NCBI RefSeq assembly: GCF_003086295.3
Contig: NC_092040.1
Coordinates: 59,685,559 to 59,749,558, forward strand
Origin: Arachis hypogaea
Taxonomy: Eukaryota; Streptophyta; Magnoliopsida; Fabales; Fabaceae
DNA length: 64,000 nucleotides
Reading direction: 5' to 3'
Positions 21,201-31,754 of this stretch are shown one piece after another (within the stretch, counting starts at the first letter, position 1; each line of letters opens with the position of its first letter). Under the pieces are notes generated by a model. The model saw only the letters and a list, made by a program, of their open reading frames with translations, was not told where the DNA came from and did no database searches. Position numbers and translations under genes: made by a program.

Positions 21201-23288
21201 AAAAGATGCCAAGAGACTAACCTGGTTTTAAACTGGGAGAAATGTCACTTTATGGTGACTGAAGGAATTGTCCTTGGGCACAAAATTTCAAGCAAGGGAA
21301 TAGAGGTGGATAAGGCAAAGGTAGAGGTAATTGAAAAATTACCACCACCTGCCAATGTTAAGGCAATCAGAAGCTTTCTGGGGCATGCAGGATTCTACAG
21401 AAGGTTTATAAAGGATTTTTCGAAAATTGCAAAACCTCTGAGTAACCTGTTAGCTGCTGACACACCATTTGTGTTTGACACACAATGTCTGTAGGCATTT
21501 GAGACCCTGAAAGCTAAGCTGGTCACAGCACCAGTCATCTCTGCACCAGATTGGACATTGCCATTTGAATTAATGTGTGATGCCAGTGACCATGCCATTG
21601 GTGCAGTGTTGGGACAGAGGCATAACAAGCTTCTGCACGTCATTTATTATGCTAGCCGTGTTCTAAATGACGCACAGAAGAACTACGCAACCACAGAAAA
21701 AGAGTTACTTGCAGTGGTTTATGCCATTGACAAGTTTAGATCCTATCTAGTGGGATCCAAAGTGGTCGTGTACACTGACCATGCTGCTCTTAAATACTTA
21801 CTCACAAAGCAGGATTCAAAACCCAGGCTTATCAGATGGGTGTTGCTTCTGCAAGAGTTTGATATAGAAATAAGAGACAGAAAAGGGACAGAGAACCAAG
21901 TAGCTGACCATCTGTCCCGGATAGAACCAGTAGCTGGGGCGTCCCTCCCTTCTACTGAGATCTCTGAGACTTTCCCAGATGAGCAACTCTTTGCCATTCA
22001 GGAAGCTCCATGGTTTGCAGATATTGCAAATTATAAAGCTGTGAGGTTCATACCCAAGGAGTACAGCAGCGTGCAAAGAAAGAAATTAATTTCAGATGCC
22101 AAGTACTACCTCTGGGATGAACCGTATCTCTTTAAGAGATGTGCAGACGGAGTGATCCACAGATGTGTACCCAGAGAAGAAGCACAAAGGATCCTTTGGC
22201 ATTGCCATGGATCACAGTATGGAGGACATTTTGGAAGTGAGCGAACAGCCACTAAAGTCCTCCAATGTGGCTTCTACTGGCCTACTCTCTATAAAGATTC
22301 CCGAGAGTTTGTGCGTAATTGTGACAGTTGCCAAAGAGCTGGTAACTTGCCTCACGGATATGCCATGCCTCAACAAGGGATATTAGAGATAGAGTTGTTT
22401 GATGTATGGGGCATTGACTTCATGGGGCCATTCCCACCATCATACTCAAACACTTACATTCTGGTAGCAGTGGACTATGTATCTAAGTGGGTAGAAGCAA
22501 TTGCTACACCCACTAATGATACCAAGACCGTGCTGAAATTCCTCCAGAAACACATCTTCAGCAGATTTGGTGTTCCCAGAGTACTAATCAGTGACGGAGG
22601 CACTCATTTCTGCAATAGACAGCTATACTCTGCTATGGTTAGATATGGGATTAGCCACAAAGTGGCAACTCCGTATCATCCACAGACAAATGGGCAAGCT
22701 GAGGTCTCTAACAGAGAACTAAAAAGAATCCTGGAACGGACTGTAATGGCCCGAAGAAAGGATTGGGCAAAGAGCTTGGATGATGCTCTGTGGGCATACA
22801 GAACAGCATTCAAGACTCCTATAGGAACCTCTCCATACTAACTGGTGTATGGGAAGGCCTGTCATCTGCCCGTGGAACTGGAACATAAAGCCTACTGGGC
22901 AACCAGATTTCTAAACATGGATGCACAGTTAGCTGGTGAAAAAAGACTGCTCCAGCTAAATGAGCTAGAGGAATTCAGACTCAATGCCTTTGAAAATGCA
23001 AAAATTTATAAGGAAAAGGCAAAGAAATGGCATGACAAGAAGTTGTCAACCAGAGTCTTTGAGCCAGGACAAAAAGTTCTGCTCTTCAACTCTAGGCTCA
23101 GACTGTTCCCAGGGAAACTCAAATCCCGGTGGAGGGGTCCGTATGTGATTACAGGAGTATCACCATATGGATATATTGAGCTTCAGGATACTGATTTTGA
23201 CAAGAAGATCATTGTTAATGGACAGAGAATCAAGCATTATCTTGAAGGCAATTTTGAGCAGGAATGCTCAAAACTGAGACTTGAGTGA
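18282..23288 (+). pseudogene. Gag-Pol polyprotein of element A, one frame with four stop codons
   Basis: A single 1669-codon frame. Residues about 60-200 are Gag (LFPFAVKDQAKRWL); about 275-430 is a linker with three 21-residue repeats; about 430-640 is the protease region (DLGASINLIP, LILGRPFLATG). RT lies about 730-1010 (VCIDYRRLN-like, MPFGLCNAPATF, FMDDF). RNase H lies about 1085-1210 with its acidic residues ([37 protein letters not shown]). Integrase lies about 1300-1600 with CDSCQ zinc Cys, [19 protein letters not shown] and [10 protein letters not shown], then the C-terminal domain. Stops are TAG 19146, TAG 21078, TAG 21492 and TAA 22839. Translation would end after Gag, so the copy is inactive as it stands. 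Confidence 0.95.
19311..19450 (+). repeat. 63-bp in-frame tandem repeats carrying the GGCGTT palindrome
   Basis: GGCGTTCAAACGCC (third copy GGCGTTCATACGCC) starts at 19311, 19374 and 19437, exactly 63 bp or 21 codons apart, so the Gag-protease linker frame is kept. Each unit also contains a GTTAAACGCCCA word. Element B has the same period at 46253, 46316 and 46379 with decayed palindromes. Confidence 0.9.
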
Positions 23289-24165
23289 TTCTCAGTAAAG
23301 GTCCAGCTAAAGACAGTAAAGAAGCGCATGCTGGGAGGCAACCCAGTCATTAGGAGGTTGTATGAATTGTTCTTACAGAGGCAAGTATCAAAAATGAAGG
23401 AATTCACAGAGTTACAGAAGGATTAAGCTCAAAAAGCAGAGAAAAAGAGCTTACTGGCGAAAAAACGCCAGTAAGGGGCATTTTGGGCGTTAAACGCCAG
23501 AATGGGTGCCATTCTGGGCGTTTAACGCCAGGAATGGTGCCATTTTGGGCGTTAAACGCCAGAATGGGCACCATTCTGGGCGTTTAACGCCAGGTGTGCA
23601 GCATCCTGGGCGTTCAGAAAAACGCCCAGTGATAAAGGATTTCTGGCGTTTAACGCCAGCCAGGGCACCTGGCTAGGCGTTAAACGCCCAAAAGGGGCAT
23701 CCAATGGGCGTTAAACGCCAGAATGAGTGCCATTCTGGGCGTTTAACGCCAGAAAGGTGGGGGGACCACAATTTTGTTTTCAAATCAGATTTTTTCAAAC
23801 TTTCCTTTTCTCACCCATATTTTTCTACAAAAATACATTTTAACCTCTCATCATTCACTTTCAAATTTTCAAATATCTAAAATCATTCTTCAAATCTTTC
23901 AAATCATTCCCAAATTCTGTTCAAAAAACTCACCTTTCTCTCAATTTCTTTCCATATCTCCTCAAATCTCTTTTCAAATTTCTTTTTTTTTTCGAAAACC
24001 CCCCTCCCCACCTTATAAATACACGTTTGGCCCCCTCTTCCCACCACACCATTCGAATTTCCTCCTCCTCACTCTCTCTTCTTCCCTTTCATTTGCTTGA
24101 GGACAAGCAAACCTCTAAGTTTGGTGTGCTTTTCCGTGATCACTAAGCCAAGATTCATCAAGATC
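23289..24165 (+). other. Spacer between pol and the env-position ORF of element A
   Basis: No coding frame. The left part holds the GGCGTTTAACGCC hairpin array (23455-23756). The right part is a C/T-rich tract (23770-24090) of the kind seen in plant leader sequences, followed by TAAGTTTGGTGT at 24116-24127 just before the ATG. A TTATAAATAC at about 24013-24022 could be a TATA box for a separate transcript of the next ORF. Confidence 0.75.
23455..23756. repeat. GGCGTTTAACGCC hairpin array of element A
   Basis: About ten copies of GGCGTTTAACGCC or GGCGTTAAACGCC alternate with GAATGG...CCATTC segments. Pairs of copies therefore form larger stems: arms 23485-23505 and 23509-23529, 23548-23568 and 23571-23592, 23706-23726 and 23729-23750. 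The homologous array in B is 50402-50702. Confidence 0.93.
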
Positions 24166-25277
24166 ATGGTTCCTAAGGGAAAACAAACCAATTTAAGAGG
24201 AAAGAAAGAGAATAATCCAAAGAATCCTTGGAATCAAGAGAAGTTCTTAACCAAAGAACATGATGACCATTATCACAAAATAATGGGTCTGAGGTCAGTG
24301 ATCCCGGAAGTTAAATTTGATCTGAAAGAAGATGAATATCCGGGGATCCAAGAGCAAATTCGAAACAGAGGATGGGAAGTTCTGACTAATCCTGAAATAA
24401 AGGTTGGAAGGAACATGGTTCAGGAATTCTACTCTAATCTGTGGCTAACAGATAAGCAGAGAATGACTGGAACTGCTTACCATACCTACAGAACCATGGT
24501 CAGAGGGAAAGTTATGTACTTCCATCTGGACAAAATAAGAGAAATCTTCAAACTACCTCAACTGCAAGATGATCCTGAATCCTTTAATAGGAGGATGGTG
24601 AGAGCAGATAAAGGGTTGGATCAGGTTCTAGAGGACATATGCCTCCCTGGAACTAAGTGGATAACCAATTCAAAGGGTGTCCCAAACCAACTCAAGAGGG
24701 GAGACCTCAAACCAATTGCAAGAGGTTGGCTAGACTTTATTGGGCGTTCCATATTGCTCATTAGCAACCGTTCTGAGGTCACCATCAAGAGAGCAGTGAT
24801 GATTCATTGCATTATGCTTGGAAAAGAAGTGAAGGTTCATCATGTGATTGCTTGTGAGATCTACACAATTGCAAATAAGAATTCCACTGAAGCCAAATTG
24901 GCTTACCCAAGCTTGATCTCCTTGCTTTGTAAAGAGACTGGGGTGAAGATGGGAGTAGATGAGTTCATACCCATTGAACACCCAATCACCAAGAAGTCAA
25001 TGGAAGGACAAATGCAAGACAACTCTATCAAGAGGAGGGCGCAGGAATTCCTCCCTGAATTCCCAAGAATTGACTACTGGACCAGCATAGAATCATCTAT
25101 CACCAAGTTGCAAGAGACTATGGAGCAACTGAAGGAAAACAGCAGAATCAGAACTGCATGCTCTGCAAATTGCTGAAGGAACAAGAGAAGCAGGGGCATG
25201 AACTCCAAGAGTTGAAACGCCAAAAGCTCTCCTCTCAAGCTGAGGGAGCATCCACTTCTCAAAATCAAGGTTGTTGA
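24166..25277 (+). pseudogene. Env-position ORF of element A with one frameshift
   Basis: ATG at 24166 (MVPKGKQTN), chosen because B starts at the same codon and the motif TAAGTTTGGTGT sits just upstream. The product would be about 370 residues, basic at the N-terminus, with NQEKFLTKEHDDHYHKIMG, VQEFYSNLW and RGWLDFIGRSIL. I see no signal peptide or membrane segment, so Env function is not supported. It resembles plant transposon protein domains of the Transposase_32 type (recall). A missing G near 25138 shifts the frame to a premature TGA at 25174-25176. The ancestral frame, seen in B, would have ended at 25275-25277. Confidence 0.75.
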
Positions 25278-26244
25278 GTCCTAACTCTGTGAAAACCTCT
25301 ACCATTAGGAGCCTATGTTTTTGCTTTTTTTTTCTTTTGTTTTGTTTTCTATTTTTTATTTTTTCTAGTCTCATCTTATATTTATCTTTGAGTCTTGTTC
25401 TTAATTCATAATTAATGAAATTGAAATTTTATGCCTTAAAGATATAAATGTCCTATGAATCCATTACCTCTCTTAAATGAAAAATGCTTTAATCACAAAA
25501 GAACAAGAAATACAGGATTTCGAAATTTATCCTTGAAACTAGCTGAATTAGTTTGATGTGGTGACAATGATTTTTGTTTTCCGAATGAATGCTTGAACAG
25601 TGCATATGTCTTTTGAATTTGTTGTTTTAAGAATGTTAAAATTGTTGGCTCTTGAAAGAATGAGGGAAAAAGAGAACTGTTATCGAGGATCTGAAAAATC
25701 ATCAGATTGATTTTTGAAGCAAGAAAAAGCAGTGAATTCAAAAAAAATCGAAAAAAAAAGAAAAAAAGAGAGAAAAAAGAAAAAAAAGAAAGAAAGAAAG
25801 TTTTGATCCAAGGCAAAAAGAGTGTGCTTAAGAACCCTGGACACCTCTAATTGGGGACTCTAGCAAAGCTGAGTCACAATCTGAAAAGGTTCACCCAGTT
25901 ATGTGTCTGTGGCATGTATGTATCCGGTGGTAATACTGGAAGACAGAGTGCTTTGGGCCACAGCCAAGACTCATACACTAGCTATGTTCAAGAATCATTA
26001 TACTTAACTAGGAGAATCAATGACACTATCTGAGTTCTGAGTTCTTATAGATGCCAATCATTCTGAACTTCAAAGGATAGAGTGAGATGCCAAAACTGTT
26101 CGGAGGCAAAAAGCTACTAGTCCCGCTCATCTAATTGGAGCTAAGTTTCCTTGATATTTTGGAGTCTATAGTATATTCTCTTCTTTTTATCCTATTTTGA
26201 TTTTCAGTTGCTTGGGGACAAGCAACAATTTAAGTTTGGTGTTG
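25278..26244 (+). other. 3' tail of element A to the LTR
   Basis: Non-coding. A long purine run of A and AAAG words lies at 25739-25801. Just before the 3' LTR is GCTTGGGGACAAGCAAC followed by TAAGTTTGGTGT (26231-26242) and TG, the site where plus-strand priming is expected. Confidence 0.8.
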
Positions 26245-27765
26245 TGATGAGCGGATAATTTATACGCTTTTTGGCATTGTTTTTAGCATGTTTTTAGTAT
26301 AATCTAGTTAGTTTTTAGTATATTTTTAGTAGTTTTTAGTTAAAATTCACTTTTCTGGACTTTACTATGAGTTTGTGTGTTTTTCTGTGATTTCAGGTAT
26401 TTTCTGGCTGAAATTGAGGGACCTGAGCAAAAATCTGATTCAGAGACTGAAAAGGACTGCAGATGCTGTTGGATTCTGACCTCCCTGCACTCGAAGTTTA
26501 TTTTCTGGAGCAACAGAAGCCCAATTGGCGCGCTCTCAACGGCGTTGGAAAGTAGACATCCTGGGCGTTCCAGCAATATATGATAGTCTATACTTTGCCC
26601 AAGATTTGATGGCCCAAACCGGCGTGGCAAATCAGCCTCAGAAATTCCAGCGTTTAACGCTGGAACTGGCATAAAACTTGGAGTTAAACGCCCAAACTGG
26701 CATGAAAACTGGCGTTTAACTCCAGAAAAGGTCTCTACACGAAAATGCTTCATTGCTCAACCCAAGCACACACCAAGTGGGCCCGGAAGTGGATTTTTAA
26801 GTCATTTACTCATTTCTGTATACCCTAGGCTACTAGTTTACTATTAATAGGATCTTTTGACATTGTATCAGTACCTCATGACACTTTACACGTTTCTTTG
26901 TGTACTTTCCACGGCATGAGTCTCTAAACCCCATGGTTGGGGGTGAGGAGCTCTGCTGTGTCTTGATGGATTAATGCAATTACTACTGTTTCTTATTCAA
27001 TCATGCTTGCTTCCATTCTAAGATAATACTTGTTCTTAACCCGGATGAATGTGATGATCCGTGACAATCATCATCATTCTCAACTATGAACGTGTGCCTG
27101 ACAACCACCTCCGTTCTACCTTAGATTAAGTAGTTATCTCTTGGATTCTTTAACCGGAATCTTCGTGGTATAAGCTAGAATTGATGGTGGCATTCAAGAG
27201 AATCCGGAAGGTCTAAACCTTGTTTGTGGTATTCTGAGTAGGATTCAATGATTGGATGACTGTGACGTGCTTCAAACTCCTAGCAGGCGGGGCGTTAGTG
27301 ACAGACGCAAAAGAATCATTGGATTCTATTCCGGCCTGACCGAGAACCGACAGATGATTAGCCATGCTGTGACAGAGCATAGGAACATTTTCACTGATAG
27401 GATGGAAGGTAGCCATTGACAACGGTGAAACCCTACATACAGCTTGCCATGGAAGGAACCTTGCGTGTTTGATGAAGAAGACAATAGGAAAGCAGAGATT
27501 CAGAGGACAGAGCATCTCCAAAACCTCAACCTATTCTCCATTACTGCAAAACAAGTAACCATTTCATGTTCTTTTGCTTTTCACAATCAATCCTGATAAT
27601 TTCTGATATCCTGACTAAGATTTACAAGATAACCATAGCTTGCTTCAAGCCAACAATGTCCGTGGGATCGACCCTTGCTCACGCAAGGTATTACTTGGAC
27701 GACCCAGTGCACTTGCTGGTTAGTTGTGCGGAGTTGCAAAAGCGTGATTGCAATTTCGTGCACCA
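26245..27765 (+). repeat. 3' LTR of element A
   Basis: 1521 bp, same length and ends as the 5' LTR. Followed by GCACT (27766-27770), the duplicated target. By eye about 16 substitutions and no length change separate the two LTRs. Confidence 0.96.
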
Positions 27766-28418
27766 GCACTGTCTAAAGTCTTAGATGCATAAGCAATAAC
27801 AAAAGGATCCTTACCTTCATGATGGGCCAGTGCTACTCCTACTGCATGGTTGGAAGCATCGCACATGATTTCAAATGGCTGGCTCTAGTCTGGTCCTCTC
27901 ACAATTAGAGCTTGAGTCAGGTCGGTCTTCAGCTTATCAAACGCTTGTTTGCAATCCTCACTGAACTCGAACTCAATATCCTTCTGCAGTAATCTGGATA
28001 AGGAAAGTGCTACCTTACTAAAGTCCTTAATAAATCTCCTGTAAAAACCTGCATGGCCAAGGAACGAACAGACTCCCCTCACAGAGGAGGGGTAAGGTAA
28101 ACTAGAAATAACATTCACCTTTGCTGGGTCTACAGAAATGCCATTATTAGATACAACATGTCCCAGTACGATTCCTTGTTTAACCATAAAATGACATTTT
28201 TCAAAATTCAATAGAAGGTTTGTATTGACACATCTATCTAATACTCTAGATAATCCATCTAAGAAAAGGCCAAAAGAATCACCATAAACGCTAAAATCGT
28301 CCATAAAAACCTCCATACAGTCCTCAATAAGATCAGAGAAAAGACTCATCATGCACCTCTGGAAAGTAGATGGTGCATTGCACAAGCCAAAGGGCATTCT
28401 CTTGTAAGCATAAGTCCA
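27766..28418 (-). pseudogene. Element D pol, RT to RNase H fragment upstream of A
   Basis: Minus frame from about 28418: MPFGLCNAPSTFQ, the catalytic FMDDF, NFEKCHFM, SFLGHAGFYRRFIKDFSK and the RNase H start. A TGG-to-TAG change at 27887-27885 stops the frame. The N-terminal half of RT and the whole protease are missing because an internal deletion joins RT to gag at about 28418. The downstream part continues at 16227 on the other side of element A. Confidence 0.9.
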
Positions 28419-28681
28419 TCTGGGTGGTGTGCCTGGAATGGTTGGAGCGTAAAATCAGGGGCTCCTTCCTCCTGGATAGTGACTCTTCTGGGTGCTGCCA
28501 TGTCACCTGCACGAAAATAAACTGGAATAGTAGAGAGGGAGCTTGTTTCTTCCTTAGATGACGATTCAGGTTCGTCCTCAAAGAGGAGTCGCCAACGCCG
28601 AGCTTGTCTTATACGTGAAAGAGTTTTTTCAATTTCAGGGTCAAATACTGGCAAGCTTGGATCAGGAAGTGAACGTCTCAT
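28419..28681 (-). pseudogene. N-terminus of Gag of element D
   Basis: ATG at 28681 opens about 88 residues with RRVTIQEEGAPDFTLQPF, matching the gag start of element I near 43000. It is fused by deletion to the RT segment. The rest of Gag is absent. Confidence 0.75.
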
Positions 28682-28777
28682 TTAACGAAAGAAACGTACA
28701 GCTCATAGTGACAGAATGAAAAGAAAAAATTGCAATTAAAATAAATACCAATCAATAAATTATCACTCTATTGCAAC

Positions 28778-28795
28778 TCCCCGGTAACGGCGCCA
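28778..28795 (-). other. Primer binding site of element D
   Basis: On the minus strand TGGCGCCGTTACCGGGGA, one base off the perfect tRNA-Asp complement, placed 5 bp from the LTR end and about 100 bp before the gag ATG. This fixes the orientation of D and the position of its 5' LTR. Confidence 0.9.
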
Positions 28796-28800
28796 AAAAT

Positions 28801-29656
28801 TGATGCGGGCAGAAATTGGCGAATTAAAAATTATTAAGATATATATACGTTGCAAGTATAATTCTTAACTCGCCAGAAATCCACTTATCAATTTAGAAAG
28901 GTGTCACAGAAATTTAAAATTAAAATAATGGGAGTATGAATCCCAGGTCGTCTACCAACGAGTTGCAGAAAAGTGTGCTATTTTATTAATCAGATGTTTT
29001 CAAAAAGGTTTGAGTTGAGTAAACAGGAAATTAAATTGGAGAATTTGAATAATGTAAATAAATGCCTTGACTGGGAGTTGATTAGTTGGAAGCCCCATTA
29101 TTGTTGGATTACTCTCTAGATTAATTGATAATTAAAGGTTATCCTGTTTAGTTATCTCTTACTAGGTAAGGGAAAGTCAAACAAGTTGGAATGCTACATC
29201 CGTTCACAAGTTGCAACCCACTTAATTAAAAGGGATTGGTTTTAGTGACTAGAGGGCAATCCAATAATAAATCCAATTAACATCTTTCTTTTAAGCTTTC
29301 CAAGTCATGGGTTCCTTTCAATCAACTCCCCATCAAGTTAGGGAACTACTCGCTCATTGTGAATGTAAAATTCATAACATATGAAAAGGAATTAAAGAAA
29401 GACATTGTAAATAAAAATCAAAATAATCAATTAAAAGTAAAAGTAATTCTTGTATTAAATAGTCCTAAAAATATTCCATTGGTAAAATTAAAAAAAGCAA
29501 AGGATATGGAAGAGTAAAGCCAAGTAAAGAAAACGAACTAGAATGACGAAGTCTTGATGAGGTAATAACTCTTCTAATTATCCCAATGCGAAAAGTGGTA
29601 GAAAAATAAAATCCTAAGAACTATGAATGTGTAGAGAGAAAAACCTAGAGGAGGAG
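28801..29656 (-). repeat. 5' LTR of element D, part next to the primer site
   Basis: On the plus strand it starts TGATGCGGGC, which is the CA end on the minus strand. It is interrupted by H after AGGAG (29652-29656) and continues at 37353-37999. The two parts total about 1.5 kb without the duplicated bases. Confidence 0.82.
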
Positions 29657-31754
29657 TGATGTGTGGAAAACGATCCAACACAAAACTCACCGGCAAGTGT
29701 ACCGGGTCGCATCAAGTAATAATAACTCACATGAGTGAGGTCGATCCCACAGGGATTGAAGGATTGAGCAATTTTAGTTTAGTGGTTGATTTAGTCAAGC
29801 GAATCAAGTTTTGGTTGAGTGGGTTGCATTTAACAGAAGATAAATTGCTTGAAATGTAAAGGGAGAGGGGAAATTGCAGTAAATTAAAGAGCAGGAAGGT
29901 AAAATAGACTGAATCTTAAAGAACAAGAAATTAAATGACTGAAACTTAAAGTGCAAGAAATGTAAATTGCAGTAACTTAAATGGCAAGGAATGTAAATTG
30001 CTTGAATATAAAAGGGATTTGAGGACTGTGATTGCAGAATCTAAACGAAGAGAATGTAAATTGCAACAATTAATAAAGCAGAAATTGAATTGGAAGCAAT
30101 GAGAATTCAAACAGAAAGGAAATAAAGTGCAGCAGAGGTTCACAGAAGAACCCAAGTAAGTTGTGATCTCAGGACTCAAGAGCTTAGGTAGCTGAGCCTA
30201 AAACCCAATTTCCTTCCCAGATCCAAGTTATCAAAGCAATTGACAGAAAATTAAAGAAGAAGCAGTAGAAGAATAGAAATCAAATTCAATTATGCAGAAA
30301 AAGATTTAAAGAGATTTTAGATGGGAATTGAGACAGAATTTCCTCAATTTCACACACCAAAAACTCAGAAACAGAAGAGTAGAATTGCCCGAGTAAGAAT
30401 GAGGAAGGAGATCAGTCAATTCTCCCTTAATCCTCTAAGCTCTCAGTCAAGTCTCTCAAGAACAATTACAATAAATTCAAAGCTCAAAGAAAATGCCAAA
30501 TTCAAAAGCCAAGTAAAAAGGTAAGTGGTAAAGGGTCCTAATTACATCAAACTAGCTTCTATTTATACACTTTCTATTCTTGGATTTTGGGATTTGGATG
30601 GGCTTTTGATTTGGTGAAGAAATGAATTAAAATTGGGTTTTAATTTGAATTTTCGGCCCATGAAAAGTTGCTCCCAGGAGGCTGCCCTGCCCTTGTGGAG
30701 GGCAGAGCAGGATTTGGTGCGTTGTGGTGCGGTCTGGTGCGGGCGTGGTGCAGGCTGGTGCAGCCTTGGTGCGTGAAATGCTGCCCTGCCCGCGCCAAGG
30801 GCAGGGCAGGAAAAGTTGGTGCGCCACGGTGCGTGCTTGGTGCTGCCAGGATCGAGAATTGGTGCGCCAGAATAAAAAATTGGTGCGCCAGAATTTTCCT
30901 TGGTGCATAGGATGCTGCCCTGCCCTCGCGGAGGGCAGGGCAGAAAAAATTGGTGCTGCCAGGAGAGGATTGTGGTGCGCGCTGGTGCTGCCAGGAGGGA
31001 ATTGGTGCGCCAGATTTGTGCACCAATCCAAATGCTGCCCTGCCCTCGCGGAGGGCAGGGCAGTGTTGCCACTTTGCTGTCCCGTGTTCGAAACACGGCT
31101 GGGACACACCTTCCATTAATTTCCTTGGTTTCTTGGCACGGCACTCAACCTTAGTTCTTTGCTTCTTCCTTGGTCCGTGTTCGAGTCTTGTGGCATGCAT
31201 GGGTGACATTTTTTTCTTTGATTTTCTTCCATGAAGGCCCGATACTGCCCTTGTGGAGGGCAGGACAAGGTTCTCTTCTTCTTGGTTCCAAGGCACACTT
31301 TTGTGCTCTGCCCTTGTAGTGGGCAGGGCAGAGTTGCCTTCCTTGGTTGGTTCCTTTATGTTGCCCTCCTAGAGGGCAGTCTGCCCTTGTGGAGGGCAAT
31401 GTTTGCCTCCCCCTTGCATGCGGCACGCTTCCTATTGCTTTGGCCACGCTTTCCTTTCCTTGGGCTACACTTCTTAGGCCACGCTTTTCCTTTTCTTTTC
31501 TTTTCTTCACCTATAATAAACCAAAACAACCACTCCAAGTATCACTAAATTCAAGAGGCTTATAAATCAATTAAAATTCAATTAAAATTAGCTTAAACCT
31601 CATGGATTATCATTAATTTCATGGTGGTTGCTTGATTTAGAGAAGTTATGCATTTTCACTCCAAATCACTTACTTAGGATGCAAGAAAGTGCATAAATGC
31701 TAACAAAACAAGTGAAATTAGCTTGAAAAATGGGTATATGATGACTTGTCATCA
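29657..31754 (-). repeat. 3' LTR of element H (long form)
   Basis: 2098 bp, TGATGTGTGG at one end and TTGTCATCA at the other on the plus strand. It includes about 1.16 kb (29940-31100) absent from the other LTR. The interior carries an array of TGCCCT...AGGGCA palindromes. Apparent ORFs through this array on both strands are artefacts of the repeat. Confidence 0.93.
30669..31400. repeat. TGCCCT/AGGGCA palindrome array of element H
   Basis: Perfect palindromic units with core TGCCCTCGCGGAGGGCA lie at 30915-30943 and 31035-31063. Variants are at 30781-30809 (loop CGCGCCA), near 31247-31265, 31308-31330 and 31361-31400. Between them TGGTGCG/TGGTGCGCCAG words repeat many times. The block is far more GC-rich than its surroundings. 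Confidence 0.92.

Larger units (their letters stand above)
16228..27765 (+). mobile_element. Element A: nearly intact FIDEL-like Ty3/Gypsy retrotransposon
   Basis: It is 11538 bp long and flanked by GCACT at 16223-16227 and 27766-27770. Two LTRs of equal length (1521 bp) differ at about 16 positions by eye, pointing to a young insertion. Order: LTR, tRNA-Asp primer site, leader, gag-pol in one frame, palindrome array, env-position ORF, tail, LTR. It sits inside the RNase H region of element D. Coding defects are limited to four nonsense codons and one frameshift. The name FIDEL rests on my memory of the LTR start and length. Confidence 0.93.

Noticed and set aside
18282..23288. TAG at 19146 as programmed readthrough between Gag and Pol
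   Set aside because: B reads through with a sense codon at the same place, and three more stops follow later in pol, so simple decay is more likely. It would merit a second look if sister copies share only this stop.
23455..23756. Regularly spaced repeats resembling a CRISPR array
   Set aside because: The repeats are palindromic, vary in spacing and sequence, lie inside a plant retrotransposon and have no cas genes.
30563..31548. Overlapping 100-220 codon ORFs on both strands in the H LTR
   Set aside because: They arise from the GC-rich palindrome array, overlap one another in several frames, and the partial copy recurs at 36714-37163 only because it is the other LTR.
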